Of a stretch of 64,000 bases of DNA, positions 25,467 to 34,720 are shown piece after piece; position 1 is the first letter of the stretch, and the number at the start of each line of letters is the position of its first letter. The DNA is from Chloroflexia bacterium SDU3-3 (GTDB taxonomy: Bacteria > Chloroflexota > Chloroflexia > Chloroflexales > Roseiflexaceae). The notes under the pieces were generated by a model, which saw only the letters and a list, made by a program, of their open reading frames with translations, had not been told where the DNA came from and did not search any database. Both the position numbers and the translations under genes were made by a program. The DNA is taken from positions 90,242 to 154,241 of the forward strand of contig WBOU01000017.1 of the NCBI GenBank assembly GCA_009268125.1, given 5' to 3'.

Positions 25467-27822
25467 GCCGGTGGCCTATCACATCACGCCGTTCTCCTTG
25501 GACATGCACCCCGAGGCGGATCGCCTGGAGGAGCAGTGGATTCCCTTCTTCGCGGGGCTGGAGCGCCCGGTGCGGGTGATCGCGCAGACGACGCGCTTTG
25601 ACCTGAACCGCCCCCGCCAGCAGCTCCTGCATGAGCTGCGCACGTTGGAGGCGACGGCGGGGAGCTACGCGCCGCTGGCCGAGGCGGTGCTGGCAGGGGC
25701 GGGGTACGCGCAGCTGGCCGGGCCGTTGGCCCAGCTCAGCGCGGCGCAGCGGGCGGGGCTGGACGCGCTGCTGCCGCTGCACCGGCGGGGCGACGCACTG
25801 GCCTGGCGGCAGGCGCTGGCGCGACTGGGCCGCCCGCTGTGGCGGAAGCGCTGGCTTCAGGACTACGCGCGCTACTACCAGCTGCTGGCCGAGCAGGTCG
25901 AGCTGCGCGGCCTCGACCACTTCCTGCTGTCGTGGCTGCCCGACGGGGTGCGCTCAGAGCAGCAGGCCGCGCTGATCGGGCGGGCCTTTGGCACCCCTGC
26001 GCGGATCGCGCCGCTCCCGGCGCTGCTGCGCGGGGAGTACGACGAGCGGCGCGACTACCTAGAGCCGCGCGAGCCGCAGCTGCCGCTGATCGCGCTCCTG
26101 GAGGCCGACGACCTGCGTGGCACCTGGTCGCTCTGGACGTTTGCGCGGCTGCTGGATCTGGATATCGACCTCCACCTGTGTATCGACCTGGTGCCGATGG
26201 ACCGCACGCGGGCCGAGCTGAAGGTGGACTTTGTGGCGACCGCGACCGAGAACAGCCTGCGCGACCCCGGCAACCCGCGCGACGTGAAGACCGAGCGCAA
26301 GCTGGAGACGGCGCGGGCGTTCCAGGAGCAGGCCGACCAGGGGTTCTACGAGGTGCGGGCGGTGGTCGCGGTGGAGGGGCGCGACCATGAGCGGCTGGAG
26401 GCCAATGTGCGCATGGTGACGGACGCCTGCCGCAGCTTCATGCGGCTGATCCGCCCGCCGTATGGCCAAGGGCCGCTGGCGCAGTTCTTCACGACCAGGC
26501 CCACGAAGCAGATCGACGCCCATGTCAACGTGCGCACGGAGATCGGGCACGGGGCGGCGGTGATGCTGCCGTTCGGCATCCGCCGCCCGTCCCGCGATGA
26601 CGGGCTGCTGTGGCTGATCGAGGGTCAGACGCCGATCATGTTCAATCCGCTGCGGGATCGGGCGGGGCGGAAGCGGGCCGGGCACGCGGTGGTGCTGGGC
26701 AAGACCGGCAGCGGGAAGACCTTCGGGCTGTTTGTCTGGGCGATGCGCATGCTGGCCTTGGGCTGGCAGGTGGTGATCATCGAGCCGCAGGGGCATGCAC
26801 GGCGCTTTATCCAGGCCTGCGGGGCGGGCGGGGCCTACTACGCACTGGATATGCGGCAGACCATCAATGTGCTGGACGCGATGGTGACGCGGGATGTGGA
26901 TGGGAACCCGCCGCCTTTGGCCGCGCAGATTGCGCAGGTGCTGGGGCAGCTGGCGATCCTGCTGGGCCACACTGCGCCGAGCGCGAGTGGCGAGGCGGCG
27001 TTTGCGCCGCGCACCTTCGACCGGATTGAGGCCGGGCTGCTGGACCAGGCGCTCCAGCGGGTGTATGCGCCGTGGGCGGCGGACATCGCGCAGATGCGGC
27101 CCGAGGAGACGCCGACGATTGCCGATTTGTGTGCGGCGCTGGGCGCGCTCCAGCCCAGCTATGCGACCGACAAGACCCGCGAGACCCAGCAGCAGCTCCT
27201 GGCCGAGCTGGACCTGTATCTGGTCTCGGGGTCGGCGGGGGCGGTCTACAACGGGCGGACGACCATTGACTGGGACTTCACGCACGACGCGACGGCCTAC
27301 GACCTGACGGCGCTTGAGGAGGGGACGGCGCGGACGCTGTACATGGCGAAGGCGTTTTCGGCCATCAACCACTACGTGCGCACGCGGCCCCACCGCGACC
27401 GCCCGCTGGTGGTGATCTTCGACGAGTTCGCGTACACCCTGGGCAAGGCCCCGGCGCTGGCGCAGTTTGCGGCGGACGCGGCCAAGACCTGGCGCACGTT
27501 CAGCGCGATGCTGGTCACGGCGGATCAGGACGCGCACACCTATCTGGGAACGGAGGGGGCGGTGGCGAGCAGCGCGCTGCGGTCGATCTTCGACAACGCG
27601 AGCATGAAGGTGCTGATGCACCAGGACCCCGCGCCCGCCGAGCGGCTGGGGGCGGTGGTGGATGGCCTCCAGCCGCAGCACGTGCAGGCGATTAAGGCGG
27701 CGGGGCTGGGCGATGTGGTGCTGGCATGGAAATCGGACGACGATGCGCGCCAGATCGCGGAGGTGTTTACGGGGCGGGTCATCCCGACGGAGCTGGAGGG
27801 GCGCACCTTTAGCGGGACATAA
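25453..27822 (+). CDS. virB4: VirB4/TraC-like conjugation ATPase
   Basis: 789 residues. The N-terminal 390 residues form the VirB4 N domain (RVIAQTTRFDLNRPRQQLLHE; FYEVRAVVAVEGRD). The C-terminal ATPase domain has Walker A at 416-423 (LGKTGSGKTFGLF) and Walker B at about 652-658 (LVVIFDEFAYTL), followed by TADQDAHTYL in the arginine-finger/motif III region. The usual family length is 600-850 residues. VirB4 hexamers power pilus assembly and substrate transfer at the inner membrane. The start at 25453 overlaps the VirB3-like gene. It is the surest marker that this operon is a T4SS. Confidence 0.92.
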   Translation: MAQPEPVAYHITPFSLDMHPEADRLEEQWIPFFAGLERPVRVIAQTTRFDLNRPRQQLLHELRTLEATAGSYAPLAEAVLAGAGYAQLAGPLAQLSAAQRAGLDALLPLHRRGDALAWRQALARLGRPLWRKRWLQDYARYYQLLAEQVELRGLDHFLLSWLPDGVRSEQQAALIGRAFGTPARIAPLPALLRGEYDERRDYLEPREPQLPLIALLEADDLRGTWSLWTFARLLDLDIDLHLCIDLVPMDRTRAELKVDFVATATENSLRDPGNPRDVKTERKLETARAFQEQADQGFYEVRAVVAVEGRDHERLEANVRMVTDACRSFMRLIRPPYGQGPLAQFFTTRPTKQIDAHVNVRTEIGHGAAVMLPFGIRRPSRDDGLLWLIEGQTPIMFNPLRDRAGRKRAGHAVVLGKTGSGKTFGLFVWAMRMLALGWQVVIIEPQGHARRFIQACGAGGAYYALDMRQTINVLDAMVTRDVDGNPPPLAAQIAQVLGQLAILLGHTAPSASGEAAFAPRTFDRIEAGLLDQALQRVYAPWAADIAQMRPEETPTIADLCAALGALQPSYATDKTRETQQQLLAELDLYLVSGSAGAVYNGRTTIDWDFTHDATAYDLTALEEGTARTLYMAKAFSAINHYVRTRPHRDRPLVVIFDEFAYTLGKAPALAQFAADAAKTWRTFSAMLVTADQDAHTYLGTEGAVASSALRSIFDNASMKVLMHQDPAPAERLGAVVDGLQPQHVQAIKAAGLGDVVLAWKSDDDARQIAEVFTGRVIPTELEGRTFSGT

Positions 27823-27843
27823 CGAGAGGAGCAGGGACGGCCT

Positions 27844-30800
27844 ATGTGGTATCAGATGATCGCTGCGCCGACGGCCCCGGCGGACAAGCAGCGGGACGAG
27901 CTGGGGCGGCTGCTGACGCACGCGGGGCGGCTGACGGTGGTGTTTGTGACGGTGGCGGGGCGCTACAAGCCGGTGCGGGCACGGCTGGCCCTGATCGAGC
28001 TGCCGGAGCGGGTGGCGGAGCCAGGGACGCGCGCGCTGACCATCCTGTGCGGGCAGGAGGAGGCCACACGGGAGAGCAAGCCGGTGCGGCAGCGCCCGGA
28101 GTGGACCGAGACGGTGGTGCTGCTGCCGTCCGGGCCGGATGCGGCAGCGCTGGATGGGACGATGCTCGACGGCTGGGCGTCGGCGTGCCTGAGCGTGACC
28201 TACACGCCGGGGCGGGCCACGGCGCTGCTGCGCTGCTGCGCGGAGGATGTGGCGCACCCGGAACGGCTGCCGCGCTTGGCGGCGGCGGGCTGGGCGGTGC
28301 AGCGTGGGGCGAACCCGCTCCAGCAGCTGGCCGCCACAGCGGGGCGGCCCTGGGCAGGCGTGCCGAGCCTCACGCCGGTGCCGGGCGGGGCGGTCGGAGG
28401 TGGGGCAGAACGTACCGCACCGCCCCCCACGCCCATGCAGGCCCCGGACGCGCCCGCGCCGCTGGGGGAGGAGCTGGCGGCGGCGCTGACCGAGGACCCG
28501 GCGGGCCTGCTGGTGGGGGTGGGGCGGGACGGACGCGGGGTGCGGCTGGCCCGCCGGGCGATGACGCTAGCGGTCACGGGGGAGGCCGCCGCACAGGAGC
28601 GGGCGGTGCTGGCGCTGATCCGGCGGGCGCTGGCGGCGGGGCTGGGGGTGGTGGCCATGGTGCCGCGCGCCATGCTGGCGCAGGAGGCGCTGGAGGTCTG
28701 GGAGCCGCGCATGCGGCTGCTCGACGGCCAGGCGCTGCCGGACAGTGCGACGCTGCCGTGGCGGGAGATCGCGCCGGACCTGCTGGCGGCGGCGCTGGGC
28801 GGGCCGAGGCAGACGGTGCTGCCCGCGCGGTTCGCGGCGGTGCTGGCGGGGGCGGAGGCCGAGGCGCTGGCGGTGCCAGCGGTGCTGGGGCTGGCGACCG
28901 CGCCGGGGGACGACCTGCGGGGCGTGCTGCGGGCCGGGGGGATGGTGGTGGTGCCGCAGGACGACGACCAGGCCTCGCAGCTGATCGGGCGGCTGCTCAT
29001 GGCCCTGCTGGCCACGCCGCCGGAGATCGGGCGGGGGCTGCTGCTGCTGACCACACCCGCGCTGGTGCCGCCGCCCGCGCTGCGGGCGCAGGCGGTGCAG
29101 GTGGTGGTGGGGGAGCGGGGGGATGCGCTGCTGCGGCTCATACCGACGGCGGATGGCTGGGTGGTGCGCGGGCGGGACGGGCAGGAGCTGGCGGCGCTGC
29201 TGCCGGACCTGCTGGCGACGCCAGCGGAGGGCGCGGGCGAGCTGGTAGACGTCATCGTGCGGGCGCTCGACACGGAGGCGCAGGCAGCTCCGGCGGGCGA
29301 TGAGCCGGAGGCGCTGCTGCCGTGGGATGCTCCCGAGGAGGATGGGGCAGAACCAACGGAAATGGCGCATCTCGCCAGCGGGAGTGGCGTCACGTCCGTA
29401 CTGACTTGGCAAGGAACGCCAGACGCGCTGGCGTCACCGGAAACGGTCGGGGGTGTGACCACGGTCCAGACGGCACTGTCCCCGGTTGATGTGGGCGATG
29501 GGGCGGATGCGCTGCCCGGAGGTGGGGCCGAACCAGCGGATGTGCTGCCCGAAGAAGCGGCAGATGCAGCGGAGGTGGCGTCTTTCGCCAGCGGGGGTGG
29601 CGTCGTGTCCGTGTTGAGCTGGCAAGGAACGCCAGACGTGTTGGCGTCACCGGAAACGGTCGAGGCGGTAAGCACGGCCCAGACGGCACCGTCCCCGGTT
29701 GATGCGGGCGATGGGGTGGAAGTGCCCAGCGTGATGCCCTGGGATGAGGCGGCAGAACCAACGGAAGTGGCGCATCTCGCCAGCGGGAGTGGCGTCACGT
29801 CCGTGCTGAGCTGGCAAGGAACGCCAGACACGCTGGCGTCACCGGAGACGGTCGGGGCTATCGGCATCCTTCCGCGCTTGGATGAGGCGGATACACTGCC
29901 CGGAGATGCGGCAGAACCAGCGGGAGTGGCGCAGCTCGCCAGCGGGGGTGGCGTGGCGTCCGTCCTGAGCTGGCAAGGAACGCCAGACGTGTTGGCGCCA
30001 CCGGAGACGGTTGGGGCGGACACGCCGCTCGACCAGGCGCTGGACGCGCTCTATGACGCGCTGGCGGGTGGGGCGGCGGTCGCGCCGGTGGAGGAGCTGG
30101 TGCGCGGGGCGATCACGCAGGGGGCGGATGGGGTGGCGCGGGCGATCGCGGCGCAGTGGGTGGTGGATGCGCCGCAGGACGGGCGGGCGTGGCTGTGGCG
30201 CGCGGTGCTGGCGAGTGACCTCGGGGAGCTGGATGCGTGGCTGCGCACGGCGGAGGGCTGTGTGCTGGAGGGCACGCTGGCCGCACGCGTGGCGGCGGTG
30301 CAGGCGGCGCGGTCGCCGGTGGCGGTGGCGCTGCCGCCCTTCGATGTGGCGGCGGCCACGGCGGCGATTGCGGCACTGTTTGCCGACGAGGCATTGCTGG
30401 CCGATGAGGAGCCGCTGTTTGGGGCGGAGGATGACCTGCTGGCCTCGGATACCGAGCTGTACGAGGAGGACGAGCCGATTGTGGAGGGGCTGTTTGGGGA
30501 AGAAGACGCGCCGTTATACGACCTGGGGATGCTGCCAGCGGAAGGCACCGCGGTGCCCACCTGGCTTCAGGCCTTGGAGCCTGCGGAGCCTGCGCCCGCC
30601 TGGCTGACGGACGCGCTGGTGTTCGACGATCCCGCGCCTCTGCTCGACGATCCCGCGTCCGCCGTGGTGGTACATGCGGCCCCCACGCCCATGCCCCCGT
30701 TCGACGATCCCGCGCCCACCCTGCCGACGGCGGCGGCCCTGCTGGCGGCCTGGCAGGCCGGGGCGACCGTGCCGCAGCTGGTGGCGCAGCTCGTGGCCCA

Positions 30801-31281
30801 GGGCATCCCGTCGGGCGAGGCCCGCGCCCACGTGCGGGCGGCGATCACGCCCTCGGTGGCCGCTGCTCCTGCGCCCGCGCCGGTGGCCGCTGCTCCTGCG
30901 CCCGTGCCGGTAGCTGCTGCCCCGGTGACCGCTGCGCCAGTGTCGGCGCTGCCGGGGTCGGCGCTGGATGCGGACCAGATCTGGGCGGCGTGGCAGGCGG
31001 GCGTGCCGACGGAGGAGCTGATCCGCCAGATGTGCGGGCGCAAGCAGGGGGTAGTGGCGGACGCGGCCCGCGCCACGCTCTACCGCGTGCTGGTGCCACG
31101 GGCGGCGGCAGCGCTGGGCTGTCAGGGACTGGTGGATGTGCTGGTGTGCACCGGGCAGCCGAGCGCCGACCCGCTGTACCAGCCGCTCATGCGCGCGCTG
31201 GCGCGCACCGACCGCACGGTGGCGGGCCAGGTCGAGCGGCAGCTCCTCCAGCGCATTGTCGCGACAGCGGGGGAGGCCTAG
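27844..31281 (+). CDS. Large T4SS-operon protein with eroded ATPase-like domain and four 31-residue repeats
   Basis: 1145 residues after a GAGAGGAGCAGGG site. No membrane segment. Residues about 225-470 follow the layout of HerA/TraG-type ATPases (GVRLARRAMTLAVTGE, then ALIRRALAAGLGVVAMVPR, then LRAGGMVVVPQDDDQASQLI, then GRGLLLLTTPALV), but the P-loop glycine-lysine and the Walker B acids are missing, so a pseudo-ATPase is inferred. Residues 506-724 contain four copies of a 31-residue unit with core SVLSWQGTPD. A long acidic stretch follows (FADEALLADEEPLF), then two similar helical units (ALLAAWQAGATVPQLVAQLV; QIWAAWQAGVPTEELIRQM). The protein could be a cytoplasmic scaffold between VirB4 and the coupling protein. 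I do not recognise a family. Confidence 0.65.
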   Translation: MWYQMIAAPTAPADKQRDELGRLLTHAGRLTVVFVTVAGRYKPVRARLALIELPERVAEPGTRALTILCGQEEATRESKPVRQRPEWTETVVLLPSGPDAAALDGTMLDGWASACLSVTYTPGRATALLRCCAEDVAHPERLPRLAAAGWAVQRGANPLQQLAATAGRPWAGVPSLTPVPGGAVGGGAERTAPPPTPMQAPDAPAPLGEELAAALTEDPAGLLVGVGRDGRGVRLARRAMTLAVTGEAAAQERAVLALIRRALAAGLGVVAMVPRAMLAQEALEVWEPRMRLLDGQALPDSATLPWREIAPDLLAAALGGPRQTVLPARFAAVLAGAEAEALAVPAVLGLATAPGDDLRGVLRAGGMVVVPQDDDQASQLIGRLLMALLATPPEIGRGLLLLTTPALVPPPALRAQAVQVVVGERGDALLRLIPTADGWVVRGRDGQELAALLPDLLATPAEGAGELVDVIVRALDTEAQAAPAGDEPEALLPWDAPEEDGAEPTEMAHLASGSGVTSVLTWQGTPDALASPETVGGVTTVQTALSPVDVGDGADALPGGGAEPADVLPEEAADAAEVASFASGGGVVSVLSWQGTPDVLASPETVEAVSTAQTAPSPVDAGDGVEVPSVMPWDEAAEPTEVAHLASGSGVTSVLSWQGTPDTLASPETVGAIGILPRLDEADTLPGDAAEPAGVAQLASGGGVASVLSWQGTPDVLAPPETVGADTPLDQALDALYDALAGGAAVAPVEELVRGAITQGADGVARAIAAQWVVDAPQDGRAWLWRAVLASDLGELDAWLRTAEGCVLEGTLAARVAAVQAARSPVAVALPPFDVAAATAAIAALFADEALLADEEPLFGAEDDLLASDTELYEEDEPIVEGLFGEEDAPLYDLGMLPAEGTAVPTWLQALEPAEPAPAWLTDALVFDDPAPLLDDPASAVVVHAAPTPMPPFDDPAPTLPTAAALLAAWQAGATVPQLVAQLVAQGIPSGEARAHVRAAITPSVAAAPAPAPVAAAPAPVPVAAAPVTAAPVSALPGSALDADQIWAAWQAGVPTEELIRQMCGRKQGVVADAARATLYRVLVPRAAAALGCQGLVDVLVCTGQPSADPLYQPLMRALARTDRTVAGQVERQLLQRIVATAGEA
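29359..30015 (+). repeat. Four direct repeats of 93 bases inside the 1145-aa gene
   Basis: Units at 29359-29451, 29572-29664, 29764-29856 and 29923-30015, each coding for 31 residues with the shared core SVLSWQGTPD (first copy SVLTWQGTPD) and ending PETV. Spacing between starts shrinks: 213, 192, 159. Nucleotide similarity is high even at third positions, which points to recent duplication or gene conversion. Confidence 0.9.
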
Positions 31282-32673
31282 ATGGCAACCACCGCGAAGA
31301 AGACGACCGCCGCGCCCAAGCCGCTCTCGCAGGCGATGCAGTACGCGCAGCAGCAGCAGCAGCAGCAGCAGATCCGGCTGGGCGTGCTGGGCGCGCTGCT
31401 GCTGCTGCTGGCCTTCCCCCAGGTGCCCTCGCCGCTGGCGGGCGTGGACTGGCGGGGCCAGGTGCTGCCCTCCCTGACCGCCCTGGGCATGGCGATGCCG
31501 CCCGAGCCGCTTGACCTGGGGCTGTTCGTGCTGCCCAGCCAGCCGCTATGGTGCTGGCTGTACGGGGGTGTGGCGGGCTTCCTGGGCCTGATCGCCTTCA
31601 GCCTGGTCATGCACGTGCTCGCGCTGTACACGCAGCGCACCGCGCCGCTGCGCCAGACCCGGAGCTACCTGCGCCTGCGCATCCCGCTGAGCACGCCTGC
31701 CAGCGGGCAGGACGGTATCACCCTCCACCAGTCGCTGCACAGCATGCTGCCCGCGCAGCGGCCCGGCCAGGCCGCGCTGCCGCCCGTGGTGACGTGTTGG
31801 ACGCTGCGGCCCGAGCAGCGCGCCCAGTGGGGCGTGAGCCTGGCGCTGGATGCCGTGACGGCGCGCAGTCTGGAGAAGCGGCTCCAGGGCGTGATGAGCG
31901 GCACCAAGGTGGTGGCCGAAGCCGATCCGCTGGCGCAGGCGCTCACCGAGGGGCGGGTGCTGGCGGTGGGCACGCTGCGGCTGACGGCGGCGGACAGCTA
32001 CCCGCTGGCCATGGGCCTGAAGGACATGACGTTGCAGCGGTCGGTGCTGACGGCGATGGCCCCGCAGGCGGGGGTGGTGCTGAGTAGCCTGCGGACGGCG
32101 CAGGTGCCGCTGCCCGACCGGCAGTGGCGGCTGGGCGTGCTGGGGCTGCTGGAGCGGCAGAAGCTCGACCTGGCCACGGATGAGCAGCAGGCGCTCAAGA
32201 CCAAGGCGAGCGGCCCGGCGTTCCGCACGCAGGTGCAGCTGCTGGCGGTGGCGAGCGACGCGGCGGCGGCGGTGGGGCAGGTGCAGACGATGGCCGGGGC
32301 GTTCGCGGCCAGCACGCAGGCGGTCGGCATGGTGAGCCAGCAGCTGCGGCTGGCCGGGGTGCAGGTCTACCCGGCGGTGGTGCCGCCGCCCGCGCGGCTG
32401 CCGCTGGCGCTGCGGGTCGTGGGCGCGCTCCTGGGCCTCGCGCTGGGCGGGTGGGCCGGGTGGTATCTGTGGGCGCGGGCGGTGGCGGTGGGCGCGCTGT
32501 GGGCGGTCCCGGCGCTGCTCCTGCTCCTGCCCCTTCTGGCGCTGGCCGCGTGGTGGCGGCGGCGCACGAACGCGGACCTGGGCCAGCGGCAGCGGGCCGC
32601 GCTCCTGGGCCTGATGCCGCCGCAGAACCCGCGCCTCGTGCCGCTCTGGTGGCCGTGGCTCGGGCATTCGTAG
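31282..32673 (+). CDS. Membrane protein preceding the coupling protein, unknown family
   Basis: 463 residues. A short basic N terminus with eight consecutive glutamines leads into a hydrophobic stretch (RLGVLGALLLLLAFP), a second membrane segment at about 93-118 (WCWLYGGVAGFLGLIAFSLVMHVLAL), a 250-residue soluble domain (YLRLRIPLSTPASGQDGI, then EKRLQGVMSGTKVV) and a further double membrane segment near 375-425. The soluble part resembles the N-terminal domain that precedes TraG/HerA-type ATPases in conjugative elements of Gram-positives, where membrane and ATPase parts can be separate proteins. Placed directly before the VirD4-like gene, it may be its membrane-anchoring partner, since that coupling protein lacks membrane helices. 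This is inference. Confidence 0.55.
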   Translation: MATTAKKTTAAPKPLSQAMQYAQQQQQQQQIRLGVLGALLLLLAFPQVPSPLAGVDWRGQVLPSLTALGMAMPPEPLDLGLFVLPSQPLWCWLYGGVAGFLGLIAFSLVMHVLALYTQRTAPLRQTRSYLRLRIPLSTPASGQDGITLHQSLHSMLPAQRPGQAALPPVVTCWTLRPEQRAQWGVSLALDAVTARSLEKRLQGVMSGTKVVAEADPLAQALTEGRVLAVGTLRLTAADSYPLAMGLKDMTLQRSVLTAMAPQAGVVLSSLRTAQVPLPDRQWRLGVLGLLERQKLDLATDEQQALKTKASGPAFRTQVQLLAVASDAAAAVGQVQTMAGAFAASTQAVGMVSQQLRLAGVQVYPAVVPPPARLPLALRVVGALLGLALGGWAGWYLWARAVAVGALWAVPALLLLLPLLALAAWWRRRTNADLGQRQRAALLGLMPPQNPRLVPLWWPWLGHS

Positions 32674-32746
32674 CCGGTCGTTTTGGTGATCTCCTCTATT
32701 TTGAAGCGGCGCGTTTCTCTCCCTCTGACAGAAAGTGACCTCAACC

Positions 32747-34720
32747 ATGATTTTGAGTGCGGCAGAGCTGGCGACGATCTGGGGGCCGCCGACGGCGGAT
32801 GTGATCGACCTAGTGGAGACCGTGGGGGCGCGCTGGCTGCCCGCCCCGGCGAAGGCGTTTGTGGACCCGGCGAACCCGCGCACGATCACGATGGGCTACG
32901 GGCAGAAGTCGGACGGCTCGTGGGCACCGATCGGCATCCCCTACGACCAGCTGCGCTACGTGATGTGGGTGACGGCCCCGATGGGGCGCGGCAAGTCGGA
33001 GTGGCTGAAGTGGGTCTTTAACGAGCTGTTTCGGGCCGGGTCGGGGCTGATGGGTCTCGACCTCAAGGGCACGGATCTGGTGAACGGGACGATCCCGCTG
33101 ATCCCGCTGGCGCGGGAGAAGGATGTGGTCATCCTCGATCTGAACGGCATGCGGGTGAACGGCGAGCACCTCTACGCCGCGATGAACCTGCTCTCGGGCG
33201 ACTTCGGGCGCTCGCTGGGCATCGACTACGACACGCAGGCCAGCACGGTGCTGTCGTTCTTCTCCTCGCTCGACGAGCGGTTCGACTCCGCCCCCGGCAT
33301 GCAGAACTTCGCGACGATGGGCATGCTGGCGCTCCTGGAGGGCGAGCGGAGCGCGACGATGCAGCACCTGGTGCGGCTGTACGCGGACGAGGACTATCGC
33401 AATGAGGTGTGCGCGGACCTCACCAACAAGCCGGTGCAGGACTTCTGGCTCTCGCGCTTCCCGGAGATGTCGAGCCAGGACACCGGCTCGCTGGTCAGTT
33501 TCCAGCGGCGCATTGACCTGCTCTTGACCTACCCGGCGCTGGCGGCGCTGATGGTTGCGCCGGGCTGCTCGATCAACGTGCGCGAGCTGATGGACACCGG
33601 CGGCATCCTGCTGGCCGGGATCTCGGCCAAGGACGGCAAGATCGCCAGCATCGCGGCCACGCTGCTGCTCACGCAGATGACGCTGGCGGCGCTGAGCCGG
33701 GTGAACGTGCCGGAGGCGCAGCGCCCGGACTGGCCGGTAGTGATCGACGAGGCCCAGATTGTGTTCGAGAAGAACCCCGGCATGGCCCCAGTGATGTTTT
33801 CGCAGCTGCGCGCCATGCGCATCGGGACGATGGTGGTGCACCAGAACATCGAGCAGCTGAACGCGATCCTGGGCGTGCTGAGCGGCAACGCACAGAACCG
33901 CCTGATCCTGGGGGCGGAGCTGGAGGACGCGACCGCGTATGGCAACAACTACCGCGCCTTGGGGATGGTCAAGGAGGACTTCCTCAATATGGAGCGGTTT
34001 GAGCACCAGTACATGAAGCTCTACGGCACCGACGCGCAGCTCTTCAGCGCGCAGATGCCGGGGATGGTCTCGCCGCTGGAAGAGCCAGCGCCGCCGCCGG
34101 TCTCCACCAACTGGCGGACGCGCCAGGCGGCGGTGCGCTCGCCCTCAGACGCGCGGCTGGATGCGGCGATTGGGCGCTTCAAGGAGATGGCGGTGGTGGA
34201 TGAGGCCAAGGCGGTGACGCAGCTGGGCATGCTGATGATGCAGGACCCGCAGGCCTACACGGCGTACTGCGAGCGGACGCGGCAGCACCGGCTGGTGCAG
34301 CGGGAGTTCATCCTGAACCACCCCGGCTGCATCCCGCACAAGGAGCGGCGCATCCGCACGCTCTCAGCCCTGCGGGTGGGGGTGCCCCGGATCGAGACGA
34401 AGGCGCTCCAGTGGGCGCTGCTGATGCAGTCGCGGGAGGCAGCGCAGGCGCGGGCGGCGCGGGCCGAGGAGGAGAAGGCGGCCAAGAAAGGCGGCGGGAA
34501 GAAGCCGAAGGCCGCGCCCAGCGCGCCAGGGAGAGCGGCCCCTAGCGCGGCCCCGGCCATCCCGACGGAGGCGCTGCTCGACCCATTCAGCACATCCGCC
34601 GGGGCGGCCACCACGGCGCTGCCGTCGCTGGAGACGCTGCTGGCGGAGACGGCGGGGACGCTGGCGGCGCGCGAGACGCGGCGGGACGCGGCGGACATCG
34701 CCGAGGGCTTCGAGGTATGA
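32747..34720 (+). CDS. VirD4/TraG-like coupling protein (TraM-recognition type)
   Basis: 657 residues from the ATG at 32747; a GTG at 32735 is an alternative start. Walker A is APMGRGKSEW with K83, Walker B is WPVVIDEAQIVF with D334/E335. LDLKGTDLVNG after the P-loop and GTMVVHQNIEQL after Walker B are usual in coupling proteins. No N-terminal membrane segments are seen, unlike classical VirD4, which suggests that the preceding membrane protein provides the anchor. Coupling proteins bring the relaxase-DNA complex to the channel. The C-terminal 200 residues are charged and include a Lys/Ala-rich linker (EEEKAAKKGGGKKPKAAPS). The gene end overlaps the replication-relaxation gene. Confidence 0.85.
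   Translation: MILSAAELATIWGPPTADVIDLVETVGARWLPAPAKAFVDPANPRTITMGYGQKSDGSWAPIGIPYDQLRYVMWVTAPMGRGKSEWLKWVFNELFRAGSGLMGLDLKGTDLVNGTIPLIPLAREKDVVILDLNGMRVNGEHLYAAMNLLSGDFGRSLGIDYDTQASTVLSFFSSLDERFDSAPGMQNFATMGMLALLEGERSATMQHLVRLYADEDYRNEVCADLTNKPVQDFWLSRFPEMSSQDTGSLVSFQRRIDLLLTYPALAALMVAPGCSINVRELMDTGGILLAGISAKDGKIASIAATLLLTQMTLAALSRVNVPEAQRPDWPVVIDEAQIVFEKNPGMAPVMFSQLRAMRIGTMVVHQNIEQLNAILGVLSGNAQNRLILGAELEDATAYGNNYRALGMVKEDFLNMERFEHQYMKLYGTDAQLFSAQMPGMVSPLEEPAPPPVSTNWRTRQAAVRSPSDARLDAAIGRFKEMAVVDEAKAVTQLGMLMMQDPQAYTAYCERTRQHRLVQREFILNHPGCIPHKERRIRTLSALRVGVPRIETKALQWALLMQSREAAQARAARAEEEKAAKKGGGKKPKAAPSAPGRAAPSAAPAIPTEALLDPFSTSAGAATTALPSLETLLAETAGTLAARETRRDAADIAEGFEV

Noticed and set aside
29359..30015. 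Possible CRISPR array because of regular repeats
   Set aside because: The repeats are 93 bases, in frame within a long gene and encode a conserved peptide; there are no spacers of CRISPR size.
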